The notes below the pieces were generated by a model. It had not been told where the DNA came from. It worked only from the letters and a program-made list of their open reading frames with translations, and ran no database searches. The position numbers were made by a program, and so were the translations under genes. From Streptomyces sclerotialus (GTDB lineage Bacteria; Actinomycetota; Actinomycetes; Streptomycetales; Streptomycetaceae), in the NCBI GenBank assembly GCA_000719105.1, contig JODX01000004.1, positions 248,001 through 312,000 of the forward strand: DNA of 64,000 bases, given 5' to 3'. Position 1 is the stretch's first letter; each line of letters begins with the position of its first letter. Positions 27,018 to 36,416 of the stretch are shown here, in pieces.

Positions 27018-28448
27018 TCACGCCATCCAGCGGTCCGGCCGCGCCTCCCCGCGCCCCGTGCGTGACCGGTCCGCCTGGGCGTGCAGCAGTTCCACCGCCT
27101 CGTCCGCGTCCCGCAGCCGGGCGGTCACCGTCTTGTTGGCGCCGGTGTCCACGTGGACGTCCGCGAGGCCCTTGAACCGCTCCCAGGGCCCCTGCGCCAG
27201 CCGGACGCTCTGCACCTTCGCGTGCGGCACCAGCGCGACGCTCCGCCGCAGCAGCCCGTGCCGGGCCACGAACACGCGGTCGGTCACGGCGAGGCCGTAG
27301 CCGCGCCACCAGAACGGGACGCACCACCGGGCGCGCCGCGGCGGACGTATCAGCGCCGGCGGCACGGCCACCCCGGGCAGCACGCGCGCGATCACCGACT
27401 CGGCCATCTCCCGCGGAGCGACCGGCACCAGCACCGAGTTCGACGAGCCCGCCACGTCCAGCTCCACCCGCACCCACCCTTTCCCGCTCTCGGCTCCGCT
27501 CGAGCGGGGGGACCCCCATCGCCGCCACAGCAGCGGTTCGACGATCCGTACGGTCTGCACCCGACCGGGCGGCACCGTCTCGTGCGCGCGGTCGAGGAGA
27601 CCATGGTCGATCCGCAACCCGTCCGGCGACTCGCCCACCGTCCAGCCGTACTCCCCGACGAACCGCCCCACGCTGCTCGCGCCCGCCGCGCCGAGCAGCG
27701 GCAGTGCCACCGCGAGCACCGTCCACAGGCTGTGGGTGGCCAGCCACAGCAGCGGCGGTACCACGACGGCGGCGGCCAGGCTGCCCCAGGTGGCGCCGCT
27801 GAGGAGGATCGACACCGCGAGGACGCCCGCCGGGACGTGCAGCAGCGGCCGTACCGGGGCCTCGCCCACCTCGTGCGCGGTCTCGGGCGCGAAACCGGCG
27901 GCGCGGGCGAGGAGTTCGGCCCGCAGGGCGCGGGCGTGCGCCTCGCCCAGATAGGCGAGTTCGTCCTTCTTGTCCGTCCCGATGACGTCGAGTTTGAGTT
28001 TGGCGACACCCACGACCCGGGCCAGCAGAGGCCGGGTCACGTCGACGGCCTGAATCCTTTCCAGCCGAATGTGCGCCGTCCGCCGGAAGACCAGGCCGGT
28101 GCGGATGCGCAGCTCCGTGCCGGTCACCGAGAAGTGGGTGAACCACCAGGTCAGGAAGCCGTACAGGGCGGCGGCCGGGAGCAGCACGGCCAGCCCGAGG
28201 AGCAGGGAGGTCGTGGTCAGCCTGGTGAGCTGGCGCTGGGCCTGGTCGGGGTCGTGCACCGCCCAGCCGATGAGCACGGCGACCGGCGCCCAGGCCCGCC
28301 GCAGGGGCGTCACGGGGTGCAGCCGGTGCTCGACCACCGTTTCACCCGTCGCCTCTTCGCCCGTCGCCTCTACACCCGCTGCGTCCGCGCGCGCGGGGTC
28401 ACCGTTTCCCGCGGGCAGGGCCGACGGCGTGCCCGGCGGCGTGTTCAC
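27018..28448 (-). CDS. Bacterial PH-domain (bPH2/YdbT-like) membrane protein
   Basis: This 476-residue protein has repeated bacterial pleckstrin-homology domains, each after a pair of membrane helices. The first is TGTELRIRTGLVFRRTAHIRLERIQAVDV (about 112-140), the second follows DGLRIDHGLLDRAHETVPPGRVQTVRIVEP, and the third is in RVFVARHGLLRRSVALVPHAKVQSVRL. YdbT/YdbS-type pairs are linked with resistance to envelope-active compounds in Bacillus, but the molecular role is unknown. The GTG at 28448 overlaps the previous gene by four bases. Confidence 0.85.
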   Translation of the reverse strand: MNTPPGTPSALPAGNGDPARADAAGVEATGEEATGETVVEHRLHPVTPLRRAWAPVAVLIGWAVHDPDQAQRQLTRLTTTSLLLGLAVLLPAAALYGFLTWWFTHFSVTGTELRIRTGLVFRRTAHIRLERIQAVDVTRPLLARVVGVAKLKLDVIGTDKKDELAYLGEAHARALRAELLARAAGFAPETAHEVGEAPVRPLLHVPAGVLAVSILLSGATWGSLAAAVVVPPLLWLATHSLWTVLAVALPLLGAAGASSVGRFVGEYGWTVGESPDGLRIDHGLLDRAHETVPPGRVQTVRIVEPLLWRRWGSPRSSGAESGKGWVRVELDVAGSSNSVLVPVAPREMAESVIARVLPGVAVPPALIRPPRRARWCVPFWWRGYGLAVTDRVFVARHGLLRRSVALVPHAKVQSVRLAQGPWERFKGLADVHVDTGANKTVTARLRDADEAVELLHAQADRSRTGRGEARPDRWMA

Positions 28449-28999
28449 AGGCCCGCCGATCGTGCCTCGCCCAGCTCGGTGAGCCGGTCACGCAAACGTT
28501 CCGCCTCCGCCGGGTCGAGCCCCGGGATGCGCGCGTCCGTGGCCGCGGCGGCCGTGTGGAGCTGTACGCCGGCCAGCCCGAAGTGCCGCTCCACCGGCCC
28601 GGACGTCACCTCGACCAACTGCATGCGCCCGTACGGCACGACGGTCTCCTCGCGCCACAGCACACCCCGGCTGATCAGCAGGTCGTCCGCGCGTTCGGCG
28701 TAGCGCCACGAGAGCCAGTTACGGCCGAGCATCGGCCAGCCCCACAGCAGCAGCCCCAGCGGCAGCAGGGCGAACACCGCCCAGCCGGGCCCGGCCAGCA
28801 GCCCCGGCACCAGGGCCGCGGCGACGGTCAGCGGCACCAGCCACACCACCAGCAGCAGCCGTCGCATCCGCAGCAGTCCGCGCGGCAGCCCGGTCCAGAC
28901 CGGCTCGTCACGCGATGGCGCGGAGCCCGTCACCCCGCCCCACCCGGCCGCACCGCCCTCAGCGGCGTGTCCCGCGTCGTCCATGGTCCCCGTCTCCAT
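28445..28999 (-). CDS. Bacterial PH-domain (bPH2/YdbS-like) membrane protein
   Basis: This 184-residue protein has two adjacent membrane helices (about 48-90) followed by one bPH2 domain: [37 protein letters not shown]. It is the small partner of the larger PH-domain protein, and the two genes share a GTGA overlap, so they are co-translated and may form one membrane complex. The ATG at 28999 is used, and another in-frame ATG is at 28984. The start is close to the divergent nuoD-like gene (29031). Confidence 0.85.
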   Translation of the reverse strand: METGTMDDAGHAAEGGAAGWGGVTGSAPSRDEPVWTGLPRGLLRMRRLLLVVWLVPLTVAAALVPGLLAGPGWAVFALLPLGLLLWGWPMLGRNWLSWRYAERADDLLISRGVLWREETVVPYGRMQLVEVTSGPVERHFGLAGVQLHTAAAATDARIPGLDPAEAERLRDRLTELGEARSAGL

Positions 29000-29030
29000 T
29001 CCGCAAGCCTATGTACGAGAGACTGTTCCC

Positions 29031-30182
29031 ATGACTCCCACGACGGAGACCACGGTCGGTATCGGCGGCGCGGCCGAGAGCACGGACATGGTGCTCAACA
29101 TCGGGCCCCAGCACCCGTCCACGCACGGGGTCCTGCGGCTGAGGCTCGTGCTCGACGGCGAGCGCATCCAGCACGCGGAGCCGGTGATCGGCTATATGCA
29201 CCGCGGCGCCGAGAAGCTGTTCGAGGCGCGTGACTACCGTCAGATCATCATGCTCGCCAACCGTCACGACTGGCTCTCCGCGTTCTCGAACGAGCTGGGC
29301 GTGGTCCTCGCCGTGGAGCGCATGCTCGGCATGGAGGTGCCGGAGCGGGCGGTGTGGCTGCGCACCCTGCTCGCCGAGCTGAACCGGGTGCTCAACCACC
29401 TGATGTTCCTGGGTTCGTACCCGCTGGAGCTCGGGGGCATCACCCCGATGTTCCATGCGTTCCGGGAGCGCGAGGAGCTCCAGAACGTCATGGAGGAGAT
29501 CTCCGGCGGGCGCATGCACTACATGTTCAACCGCGTGGGCGGCCTCAAGGAGGACCTCCCCGCCGGATGGCCCTCCCGCGCGCGGGGGGCGGTCGCCGCG
29601 GTGCGCTCGCGGATGGGCGTCTTCGACGACCTGGTGCTCGGCAACGAGATCTTCCGGGGGCGTACGCGGGGCGTCGGCGTCCTCTCCGCGGAGGCGGTGC
29701 ACGCGTACGGGGTGAGCGGGCCGATCGCCCGTGCCTCCGGGGTCGACTTCGACCTGCGGCGCGACGAGCCGTACCTCGCGTACGGCGAGCTGACGGACAC
29801 CCTCAGGGTCGTCACCCGGCAGGAGGGCGACTGCCTGGCCCGCTTCGAGTGCCTGCTGGAGCAGACCCACAACGCGCTCGACCTCGCGGACGCCTGCCTC
29901 GACCGGCTCGCCGACCTGCCGCCCGGCCCGGTCAACCAGCGCCTCCCCAAGGTGCTCAAGGCACCCGAGGGCCACACCTACGCCTGGACCGAGAACCCGC
30001 TCGGCATCAATGGCTACTACCTGGTCAGCAAGGGCGAGAAGACGCCGTACCGGCTGAAGCTGCGTTCGGCCTCGTACAACAACATCCAGGCGCTGACGGA
30101 GCTCCTGCCGGGGACGCTCGTCGCGGACATGGTGGCGATCCTGGGATCGCTGTTCTTCGTGGTCGGAGACATCGACAAGTAG
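29031..30182 (+). CDS. nuoD2: Stand-alone NADH-quinone oxidoreductase subunit D homologue (NuoD2)
   Basis: This 383-residue protein is homologous to the 49-kDa/NuoD subunit of complex I. The N-terminal loop [15 protein letters not shown], including the quinone-site His32, is intact, as is the GYMHRGAEK stretch with Arg58. The segment aligned with the conserved quinone-site Tyr reads NRHDWLSAF, so that Tyr is Trp81. The usual C-terminal Asp-Arg end is IDK. No other nuo genes are nearby. The ATG at 29031 starts just before the family homology. It may serve in an alternative or incomplete complex; the role is not known. The gene converges on a MidA-like methyltransferase. Confidence 0.88.
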   Translation: MTPTTETTVGIGGAAESTDMVLNIGPQHPSTHGVLRLRLVLDGERIQHAEPVIGYMHRGAEKLFEARDYRQIIMLANRHDWLSAFSNELGVVLAVERMLGMEVPERAVWLRTLLAELNRVLNHLMFLGSYPLELGGITPMFHAFREREELQNVMEEISGGRMHYMFNRVGGLKEDLPAGWPSRARGAVAAVRSRMGVFDDLVLGNEIFRGRTRGVGVLSAEAVHAYGVSGPIARASGVDFDLRRDEPYLAYGELTDTLRVVTRQEGDCLARFECLLEQTHNALDLADACLDRLADLPPGPVNQRLPKVLKAPEGHTYAWTENPLGINGYYLVSKGEKTPYRLKLRSASYNNIQALTELLPGTLVADMVAILGSLFFVVGDIDK

Positions 30183-30216
30183 CGACAAGCAGGCCGTGGG
30201 CGGCGGGCCGGGCGCG

Positions 30217-31239
30217 CTAGGCGTCCGGCAGGCCGAGTGGGCCGAGCGTGCCGAGCGCGCCGTACGGGACGCGCACCGGGTGCAGCAGCCAGCCGAAGTC
30301 GCCGAGGCCCCCGGGCGCGGTCAGCTCGGCCGCCTCGCCCGCGTCCGCCAGCGCCCGTACGTACGCCGTGGGGTCCGTGGCCGCCAGGCTCAGCGGAGGA
30401 CGGCCGGCGGTGATCCCCAGGGCGTGCAGGGCCGTGCGCTGGGTGACGAGGCGCGTGCCCGGCAGCGCGCAGGCGTCCAGCGCCACATGGGCCGTGATGT
30501 CACAGGAGCCGTCCGGCACCGGTACCGTTTCGCGCCCCTCCTTGAATCCGGTGAGCGTCCCGAAGAGCGGGCGGGCCCCCGCGCGGTGCGCGTAGTCCAC
30601 GGCGACGGCGAACCCCCGGTCGACGCCCGCCACGGCGCCGGCCCACGCGCGGTCCCTGGGCAGCCCGATCTCGGCGCGCACGCCCTCCTCCACGGGCAGG
30701 GGCCACCACCGCGCGAGCCACTCGGCCTCCGCCCCCGTCACCGGCTCCCCGAGGCGTTCGGTGCCGTCCCGCCGTACGAGAACCCGTCGGGGCACGCCCT
30801 CGGCGTCCACCTCGGCGACGTCCACGGGGACGTTGTCGAGCCACTCGTTGGCGAACAGCAGGCCGGTGATGCCCTCGGGGGGCTCCGGGAGCCACTCGAC
30901 CCGGTCGTCCAGGCCGTCCGGCCGGTCGGCGCGCTCGACGGCGTACCCGCGCGCGCGGGAGGCCACTTCGGGAGGCAGCGCCCGCAGCACCCCGGACACC
31001 AGCTCGCCCCGGCCCGCCGCCATGTCCACGAGGTCCAGCTCGGCGGGGTACCCGAGCGCCGCGTCCACCCGGCACAGCAGCCGGGCCACGGCCACGGCGA
31101 ACAGCGGTGAGGCGTGCACCGACGTACGGAAGTGCCCGGCGGGCCCCTCGGGCCGCCGGTAGAACCCCGAGGGCCCGTACAGCGCCTCCTCCGTGGCCTC
31201 CCGCCACCCGCGCCACTCGCCGTCCGCCTCACTCGTCAC
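30217..31239 (-). CDS. MidA/NDUFAF7-like SAM-dependent methyltransferase
   Basis: This 340-residue protein has the features of the Methyltransf_28 (DUF185) family. There is an N-terminal [12 protein letters not shown] and [14 protein letters not shown] entry, an SAM loop [14 protein letters not shown] at about 70-83, and the diagnostic [12 protein letters not shown] block (NExxDxxP). The human relative NDUFAF7 dimethylates an Arg of the NuoD homologue NDUFS2. Here the gene ends only 34 bases from the convergent nuoD2 gene, so NuoD2 is the obvious candidate substrate, though this is inference. The start at 31239 uses ATG-type homology MTSEADGEW. Confidence 0.82.
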   Translation of the reverse strand: MTSEADGEWRGWREATEEALYGPSGFYRRPEGPAGHFRTSVHASPLFAVAVARLLCRVDAALGYPAELDLVDMAAGRGELVSGVLRALPPEVASRARGYAVERADRPDGLDDRVEWLPEPPEGITGLLFANEWLDNVPVDVAEVDAEGVPRRVLVRRDGTERLGEPVTGAEAEWLARWWPLPVEEGVRAEIGLPRDRAWAGAVAGVDRGFAVAVDYAHRAGARPLFGTLTGFKEGRETVPVPDGSCDITAHVALDACALPGTRLVTQRTALHALGITAGRPPLSLAATDPTAYVRALADAGEAAELTAPGGLGDFGWLLHPVRVPYGALGTLGPLGLPDA

Positions 31240-31357
31240 CGGGCCAGGCTAAGCGCCGCGGGCGGTGAAGCCTCCACCTTGGGGAGTACGCGGGCCGCCC
31301 GGGGATCGGCCCTCCGGTTGACCCCTGCACACACCACGCGTACCTACGCTGGGTTAC

Positions 31358-32560
31358 GTGCAGCGCCTCTATGACTTCCTCCGCAGGCACCCGACCGGGG
31401 TGGACTGCTTCTGGGCCGTCGTCCTGTTCGGCATGGCCCTGGTCGGGGGAACCACCAACCAGGAGGCCACGGGAGGCCGTCTCCCGGTCCCCTTCCTCGC
31501 GGTCAGCCTGGTGCTCTGCCTGGTGATCGCCCTGCGGCGCCGCATGCCCGAGAAGATGCTGGTGCTGGCCGTCGTGGCGGGCGTGGCGCAGCTGTTTCTC
31601 GACCTTCCCCCCATGCCGGCCGACTTCGGCATGCTGGTGATCCTCTACACGGTGGCGGCGACCGGTGCCCGCTGGGCCTCCCGGTTCGGCCTGGTGGGCG
31701 GCCTGTGCGCGGGGCTCCTGGCCCAGCTGCGCTGGCCCGCGGAGGGCGAGGGACCGGTGAACAGCGTCGCGGTGGCGGTGTTCCAGACGGTGCCCTTCGC
31801 CCTCGCCTGGGTGCTCGGCGACTCGCTGCGCACCCGCCGCGCCTACTTCGCGCAGCTGGAGGAGCGTGCCGCCCGGCTGGAGAAGGAGCGCGAGGCGCAG
31901 GCCAAGGTGGCCGTCGCCGCCGAGCGCGCCCGGATCGCCCGCGAACTGCACGACGTCGTCGCCCACAACGTCTCCGTGATGGTGGTGCAGGCCGACGGCG
32001 CCGCGTACGTCCTCGACGCCGCGCCCGACCAGGCGAAGAAGGCCCTGGAGACCATCTCCTCCACCGGCCGCCAGGCCCTCGCCGAGATGCGCCGCCTGCT
32101 GGGCGTGCTGCGTACCGGCGAGCACCAGGAGGGCGGTGAGTACGTGCCGCAGCCCGACGTCGAACAGCTCGACGAGCTCATCGAGCAGTGCCGCAGCTCG
32201 GGCCTCCCCGTCGACTACCGGATCGAGGGCACCCCGCGCCCCCTGCCCAGCGGGGTCGAGCTGACCGCGTACCGCATCGTGCAGGAGGCCCTCACCAACA
32301 CCCGCAAGCACGGCGGGCCCGACGCGGGCGCGAGCGTACGGCTGGTCTACTTCGACGACGGCCTCGGGCTGCTGGTGGAGGACGACGGCAAGGGTGCCCC
32401 GCACGAGCTGTACGAGGAGGGCGGCGTCGACGGGCAGGGGCACGGCCTGATCGGCATGCGGGAGCGCGTCGGCATGGTGGGCGGCACCCTGGACGCGGGA
32501 CCGCGCCCCGGCGGCGGTTTCCGCATCAGCGCGCTGCTGCCGCTCAAACCCGCACACTGA
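31358..32560 (+). CDS. NarL-type sensor histidine kinase
   Basis: This 400-residue membrane sensor has four or five helices in residues 15-155 and a short linker helix. The HisKA_3 dimer domain follows with phospho-acceptor H198 in ERARIARELHDVVAHN. The HATPase is at about 270-395, with ALTNTRKHG (N box), VEDDGKG (G1) and GQGHGLIGMRERV (G2). The external loops are short, so the signal is probably sensed in the membrane. It starts at the GTG at 31358 and forms a pair with the response regulator 37 bases downstream. Confidence 0.9.
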   Translation: MQRLYDFLRRHPTGVDCFWAVVLFGMALVGGTTNQEATGGRLPVPFLAVSLVLCLVIALRRRMPEKMLVLAVVAGVAQLFLDLPPMPADFGMLVILYTVAATGARWASRFGLVGGLCAGLLAQLRWPAEGEGPVNSVAVAVFQTVPFALAWVLGDSLRTRRAYFAQLEERAARLEKEREAQAKVAVAAERARIARELHDVVAHNVSVMVVQADGAAYVLDAAPDQAKKALETISSTGRQALAEMRRLLGVLRTGEHQEGGEYVPQPDVEQLDELIEQCRSSGLPVDYRIEGTPRPLPSGVELTAYRIVQEALTNTRKHGGPDAGASVRLVYFDDGLGLLVEDDGKGAPHELYEEGGVDGQGHGLIGMRERVGMVGGTLDAGPRPGGGFRISALLPLKPAH

Positions 32561-32596
32561 CACGTGCCCGCTCCAGCGACCCTAAGGACTCCTGTT

Positions 32597-33268
32597 ATGC
32601 CGATCCGCGTGATGCTCGTCGACGACCAGGTGCTGCTGCGCACCGGGTTCCGGATGGTGCTCGCCGCCCAGCCGGACATGGAGGTCGTGGCGGAGGCGGG
32701 GGACGGCGTCGAGGCCCTCCAGGTGGTGCGGTCCACCGCGGTCGACGTGGTGCTGATGGACGTCCGCATGCCGAAGCTGGACGGCGTGGAGGCCACCCGC
32801 CGCATCTGCGTGGAGCCCGACCCGCCGAAGGTGCTGATCCTGACCACGTTCGACCTCGACGAGTACGCCTTCTCCGGGCTCAAGGCGGGCGCCTCCGGGT
32901 TCATGCTCAAGGACGTGCCGCCCGGCGAACTCCTCGCCGCCATCCGCTCCGTGCACAGCGGCGACGCCGTCGTCGCCCCGTCCACCACACGGCGACTGCT
33001 CGACCGCTTCGCACCGATGCTGCCGAGCACCGGCGGAGAGCCCCGGCTCGTGGAACTGCAGCGGCTCACCGACCGCGAGCGCGAGGTCATGGTGCTCGTG
33101 GCGCAGGGCCTGTCGAACGGTGAGATCGCGGCCCGGCTGGTCCTGTCCGAGGCGACGGTGAAGACGCACGTCGGCCGCATCCTCACCAAGCTCGGCCTGC
33201 GCGACCGGGTGCAGGTGGTCGTCCTCGCGTACGAGACGGGGCTGGTACGGGCCGGAGGGCAGGGCTGA
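32597..33268 (+). CDS. NarL/LuxR-family response regulator
   Basis: This 223-residue regulator has a receiver domain (1-120) with acidic pocket D9-D10, phospho-Asp55 in VVLMDVRMP, and the Thr and Lys of LTTF and FMLKD. A LuxR-type helix-turn-helix follows at about 155-215 (LTDREREVMVLVAQGLSNGE, then EATVKTHVGRILTKLGL). The ATG at 32597 follows the kinase directly. Its targets are not visible in the sequence. Confidence 0.92.
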   Translation: MPIRVMLVDDQVLLRTGFRMVLAAQPDMEVVAEAGDGVEALQVVRSTAVDVVLMDVRMPKLDGVEATRRICVEPDPPKVLILTTFDLDEYAFSGLKAGASGFMLKDVPPGELLAAIRSVHSGDAVVAPSTTRRLLDRFAPMLPSTGGEPRLVELQRLTDREREVMVLVAQGLSNGEIAARLVLSEATVKTHVGRILTKLGLRDRVQVVVLAYETGLVRAGGQG

Positions 33269-33344
33269 GTCCCGTACGGGAGCCGGGGCGGCGGAGATTT
33301 CCGGACACGACTCGCGCGTGACCGCCGCCCACTAGGGTCTGCGC

Positions 33345-33977
33345 ATGCTCCTGTGGATCAATGGCCCCTTCGGGGGCGGCAAGACACAGACTGCACACGA
33401 GATCCGGCGCCGGCTGCCCGGCAGCGTGATCTGCGACCCCGAGCACATCGGATTCGGCCTGCGCCGCACGCTGCCGCCGGAACTGCGCGGGGACTTCCAG
33501 GACCTCGCGTCGTGGCGGCAGGGCGTGGTCGAGGTGCTCGACCTGGCACTCGGCAGGCACGACGGGGTGGTGATCGCGCCCATGACGGTGACCGACTCCG
33601 GTCACTTCGCGGAGACCGTCGGACGACTGCGCGAACAGGGACACGACATACGGCACTTCACGTTGCTCGCGGAACGGGAGACCGTACTGCGGCGGCTGCG
33701 CGAACGGCGTCTCGGCCGGATCGTGCGGGCCGTCGCCGGGAAGAGCACGGTGCCGCGCGGGGAGAGCTGGGCCGTCGCGCGGCTCGACCACTGTCTGGAG
33801 CGGCTCCGCGAGCCGGAGTTCGCCGAGCATCTGTGGACCGACCACTCGACCGTGCCGAAGACGGCGGACCGGATCGCCGTCCTGGCCGGCCTGACACTCA
33901 CCCCGAACAGGGAGGGTGCGCTGCGGACACGGCTGAGGCAGGCGGGGGTGGGGCTGAGGCACATCCGGCTCGACTGA
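33345..33977 (+). CDS. TmrB-like P-loop NTPase
   Basis: This 210-residue protein starts with the P-loop NGPFGGGKT (6-14). It has the pattern of TmrB and related AAA_33 small kinases: FDLASW-like DFQDLASWRQGV, then VVIAPMTVTD and FTLLAERETVLRRLRERRLG. TmrB gives tunicamycin resistance in Bacillus by binding the drug. Many actinobacterial paralogues have no known substrate and may be small-molecule kinases. It stands alone after the two-component genes. Confidence 0.78.
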   Translation: MLLWINGPFGGGKTQTAHEIRRRLPGSVICDPEHIGFGLRRTLPPELRGDFQDLASWRQGVVEVLDLALGRHDGVVIAPMTVTDSGHFAETVGRLREQGHDIRHFTLLAERETVLRRLRERRLGRIVRAVAGKSTVPRGESWAVARLDHCLERLREPEFAEHLWTDHSTVPKTADRIAVLAGLTLTPNREGALRTRLRQAGVGLRHIRLD

Positions 33978-34001
33978 ACGGCGGGTGGTCAGCCCGCCGT
34001 T
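33977..34001. terminator. Hairpin between convergent genes
   Basis: AACGGCGGG (33977-33985) and CCCGCCGTT (33993-34001) form a perfect 9-base stem with a 7-base loop. It overlaps the last base of the TmrB-like stop codon and lies before the minus-strand aldolase gene end. Confidence 0.65.
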
Positions 34002-34057
34002 GGGAACACATTGCGGGCACGCCGCCCGGTCCTCCGCCTGCCTGCCGCACGCGCGCG

Positions 34058-35287
34058 TTATGAGCAGGTCCGCTCCTCGCCGGTCCTCGCCTCGGCGGCC
34101 TCCACCTCGGCGGCTTCCTCCCGCACCAGGCCGACGAAGTCCGCGACCGCCGCCCGCACGTCCTCGGCCGACCACTCGAGCCCGGCCGCCCGTACGTCGA
34201 CCTCGGTGACGGACAGGCCGGGGCCCTGCCGGTCCCAGGCGTGGGCGAACAGGAGGGTCCCCGTCTCCTCGCCCTGCCGGACCGCGGCCTCCGCGAGCAC
34301 CGCGGAGTCGTACGGCAGCCAGACCTGGAACTCGTGGGTGTGCGGCCGGCCCGGATGGATGCGCGCCCAGGGCAGCCCGGCCGCCGCGAACCCCTCGCGC
34401 AGCGCGTCGGCGACCACGCGCGCGTGGGCCACGTACTCCGGCAGCCTCGGCAGTTCGCGCTCCAGGCCGGCGAACGCCGACAGCACGGTCGGGAACTGCT
34501 GGTAGACCTGGCCGCCGTACCGGTGCCGCCAGGCCTTCGCCTCCTCGACCAGCGTCGCGGGGCCGGCGAGCGCGGCTCCGCCGAAGCCGTCGAGCGACTT
34601 GTAGAACGACACGTAGACGCTGTCCGCGAGGTCGGCGATCTCCTCCAGGGGCCGCCCGAAGTGCGTGGTGGTCTCCCACAGGCGGGCGCCGTCGAAGTGC
34701 ACCACCGCGTCCCGTCCGCGCGCGGCCCCGACGACCTCCTGGAGCTCCTCCCAGGAGGGCAGCACGAAACCGGCCTCCCTGAGAGGCAGCTCCAGCATCA
34801 GCGCGCCGAAGGGCTCCTCGAAACCGCGTACCTCGTCGGCGGTCGGCAGCCGCGGCTCGCTCGTGACCCGGACCGTGCGCAGCCCGCTCACCACGCCGAA
34901 CGCGTTCCGTTCGTGCACCTCGGGGTGGGCCAGCGCGTGCAGGGCCACGGTCGGGTTCCCGGTGCGGCCGGCCCAGCAGCGCAGGGCGACCTGCTGGGCC
35001 ATCGTCCCCGTCGGGAAGAACGCGGCGGCCTCCTTGCCGAGCAGTCCGGCGACGCGCTCCTCCAGGGCCTCGACGATCCCGGAGCCGTAGACGTCCGCCC
35101 GCTCGTCCAGGTCGTACACGTCCGGTGCCGTCTCCTGGAGCAGCGCCAGCCGCTCGCGGACCGTCGCCAGGTAGCCGGGGCGCGTCAGTACCCGCCGTGC
35201 CGCGCGGTGGGCCGCACGCCGCCGCTCCGACCGCTTGCTCGCCTCGCTCGCACCGCTCACACCACTCGTGTCGCTCGTATCGTTCAC
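34058..35287 (-). CDS. Threonine aldolase-like / beta-eliminating lyase (PLP-dependent)
   Basis: This 409-residue fold-type I PLP enzyme has a cofactor pocket seen in FFPTGTMAQQVALR, VHFDGARLWE (Asp199 binds the pyridine nitrogen) and the Schiff-base Lys230 in VSFYKSLDGFGGA. This matches the threonine aldolase/tyrosine phenol-lyase-like Beta_elim_lyase family, which cleaves beta-hydroxy amino acids such as allo-threonine to glycine and an aldehyde. The first 35 residues are polar and non-conserved. The GTG at 35287 is used. Substrate choice is not determined by the sequence. Confidence 0.82.
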   Translation of the reverse strand: MNDTSDTSGVSGASEASKRSERRRAAHRAARRVLTRPGYLATVRERLALLQETAPDVYDLDERADVYGSGIVEALEERVAGLLGKEAAAFFPTGTMAQQVALRCWAGRTGNPTVALHALAHPEVHERNAFGVVSGLRTVRVTSEPRLPTADEVRGFEEPFGALMLELPLREAGFVLPSWEELQEVVGAARGRDAVVHFDGARLWETTTHFGRPLEEIADLADSVYVSFYKSLDGFGGAALAGPATLVEEAKAWRHRYGGQVYQQFPTVLSAFAGLERELPRLPEYVAHARVVADALREGFAAAGLPWARIHPGRPHTHEFQVWLPYDSAVLAEAAVRQGEETGTLLFAHAWDRQGPGLSVTEVDVRAAGLEWSAEDVRAAVADFVGLVREEAAEVEAAEARTGEERTCS

Positions 35288-35483
35288 CCCGGGATGATGC
35301 CGTGCGGCCCACGCGCGCGGCACCCGGTTTCCGTCCCGCGCGCGGTCCGCGGACCCCGTACCGCTGCGACCCACCGAAATTCACAGCCTGTGGACAACCC
35401 GCCGCCCTCCGAGGCGATCGCGTTAACATGACGAGAAATCGTCCGGTACCCGGAGCGGACTGGAACGGGAAGGCCGCCATCGA

Positions 35484-36416
35484 GTGAGTACAGCCCAGCA
35501 ACCAGAGCCCAAGGACCGCCCCGCGCGGCTCACCGTGGGCGTCGTCGGCGCAGGCCGGGTGGGCCCCGCGCTGGCGGCGTCGCTGCAGCTCGCGGGACAT
35601 CGGCCGGTGGCCGTCTCGGGGGTCTCCGACGCCTCCCGGCGGCGCGCCGCGGACCTGCTGCCCGGCGTTCCGCTGGTAACCCCGGCCGAGGTGCTCCAGC
35701 GCGCCGACCTGGTGCTCCTGACCGTGCCCGACGACGCCCTGCCGGGCCTCGTGCAGGGACTCGCCGAGACGGGGGCCGTACGGCCGGGACAGCTGCTCGT
35801 GCACACCTCCGGGCGGTACGGCGCCAAGGTGCTGGACCCCGCCCTGCGGGCCGGTGCGCTGCCGCTGGCGCTGCACCCCGCGATGACGTTCACCGGGACC
35901 GCCGTGGACGTGCAGCGGCTCGCCGGGTGCCCCTTCGGGGTCACCGCGCCCGAGGAGCTGCGGCTGGCCGCCGAGGCGCTGGTGATCGAGATGGGCGGCG
36001 AGCCCGAGTGGATCGCCGAGGCCGCCCGGCCGCTCTACCACGCGGCCCTCGCCCTGGGCGCCAACCACCTGGTCACCCTGGTCGCCGAGGCCATGGACCT
36101 GCTGCGCACGGCGGGCGTCCAGGCCCCGGACCGCATGCTCGGCCCGCTGCTCGGCGCCGCCCTGGACAACGCGCTGCGCTCGGGCGACGCGGCCCTCACC
36201 GGCCCCGTCGCGCGCGGGGACGCGGGCACGGTCGCGGAGCACATCGCCCAGCTCCGCGAGCACGCCCCGGGGACCGTCGCCGGCTATCTGGCGATGGCCC
36301 GCGCGACCGCCGACCGGGCGCTCGCCAACGGACTGCTCAAGCCGGAACTCGCCGAGGACCTTCTGGGGGTACTCGCAGGCGACACCCCCCTGCCCGAGAA
36401 CGGGGAAGACCGATGA
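35484..36416 (+). CDS. DUF2520 Rossmann-fold dehydrogenase-like protein
   Basis: This 310-residue protein has an N-terminal NAD(P) fold with [17 protein letters not shown] (18-34) and a C-terminal all-helical DUF2520 domain. The domain order resembles ketopantoate reductase and NADP-dependent oxidoreductases (Rossmann plus helical domain). Conserved spots include [16 protein letters not shown] and LHPAMTF. The GTG at 35484 opens the operon, and the last four bases overlap panC. The position suggests a role in pantothenate synthesis, perhaps as an unconventional ketopantoate reductase, but this is unproven. Confidence 0.8.
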   Translation: MSTAQQPEPKDRPARLTVGVVGAGRVGPALAASLQLAGHRPVAVSGVSDASRRRAADLLPGVPLVTPAEVLQRADLVLLTVPDDALPGLVQGLAETGAVRPGQLLVHTSGRYGAKVLDPALRAGALPLALHPAMTFTGTAVDVQRLAGCPFGVTAPEELRLAAEALVIEMGGEPEWIAEAARPLYHAALALGANHLVTLVAEAMDLLRTAGVQAPDRMLGPLLGAALDNALRSGDAALTGPVARGDAGTVAEHIAQLREHAPGTVAGYLAMARATADRALANGLLKPELAEDLLGVLAGDTPLPENGEDR

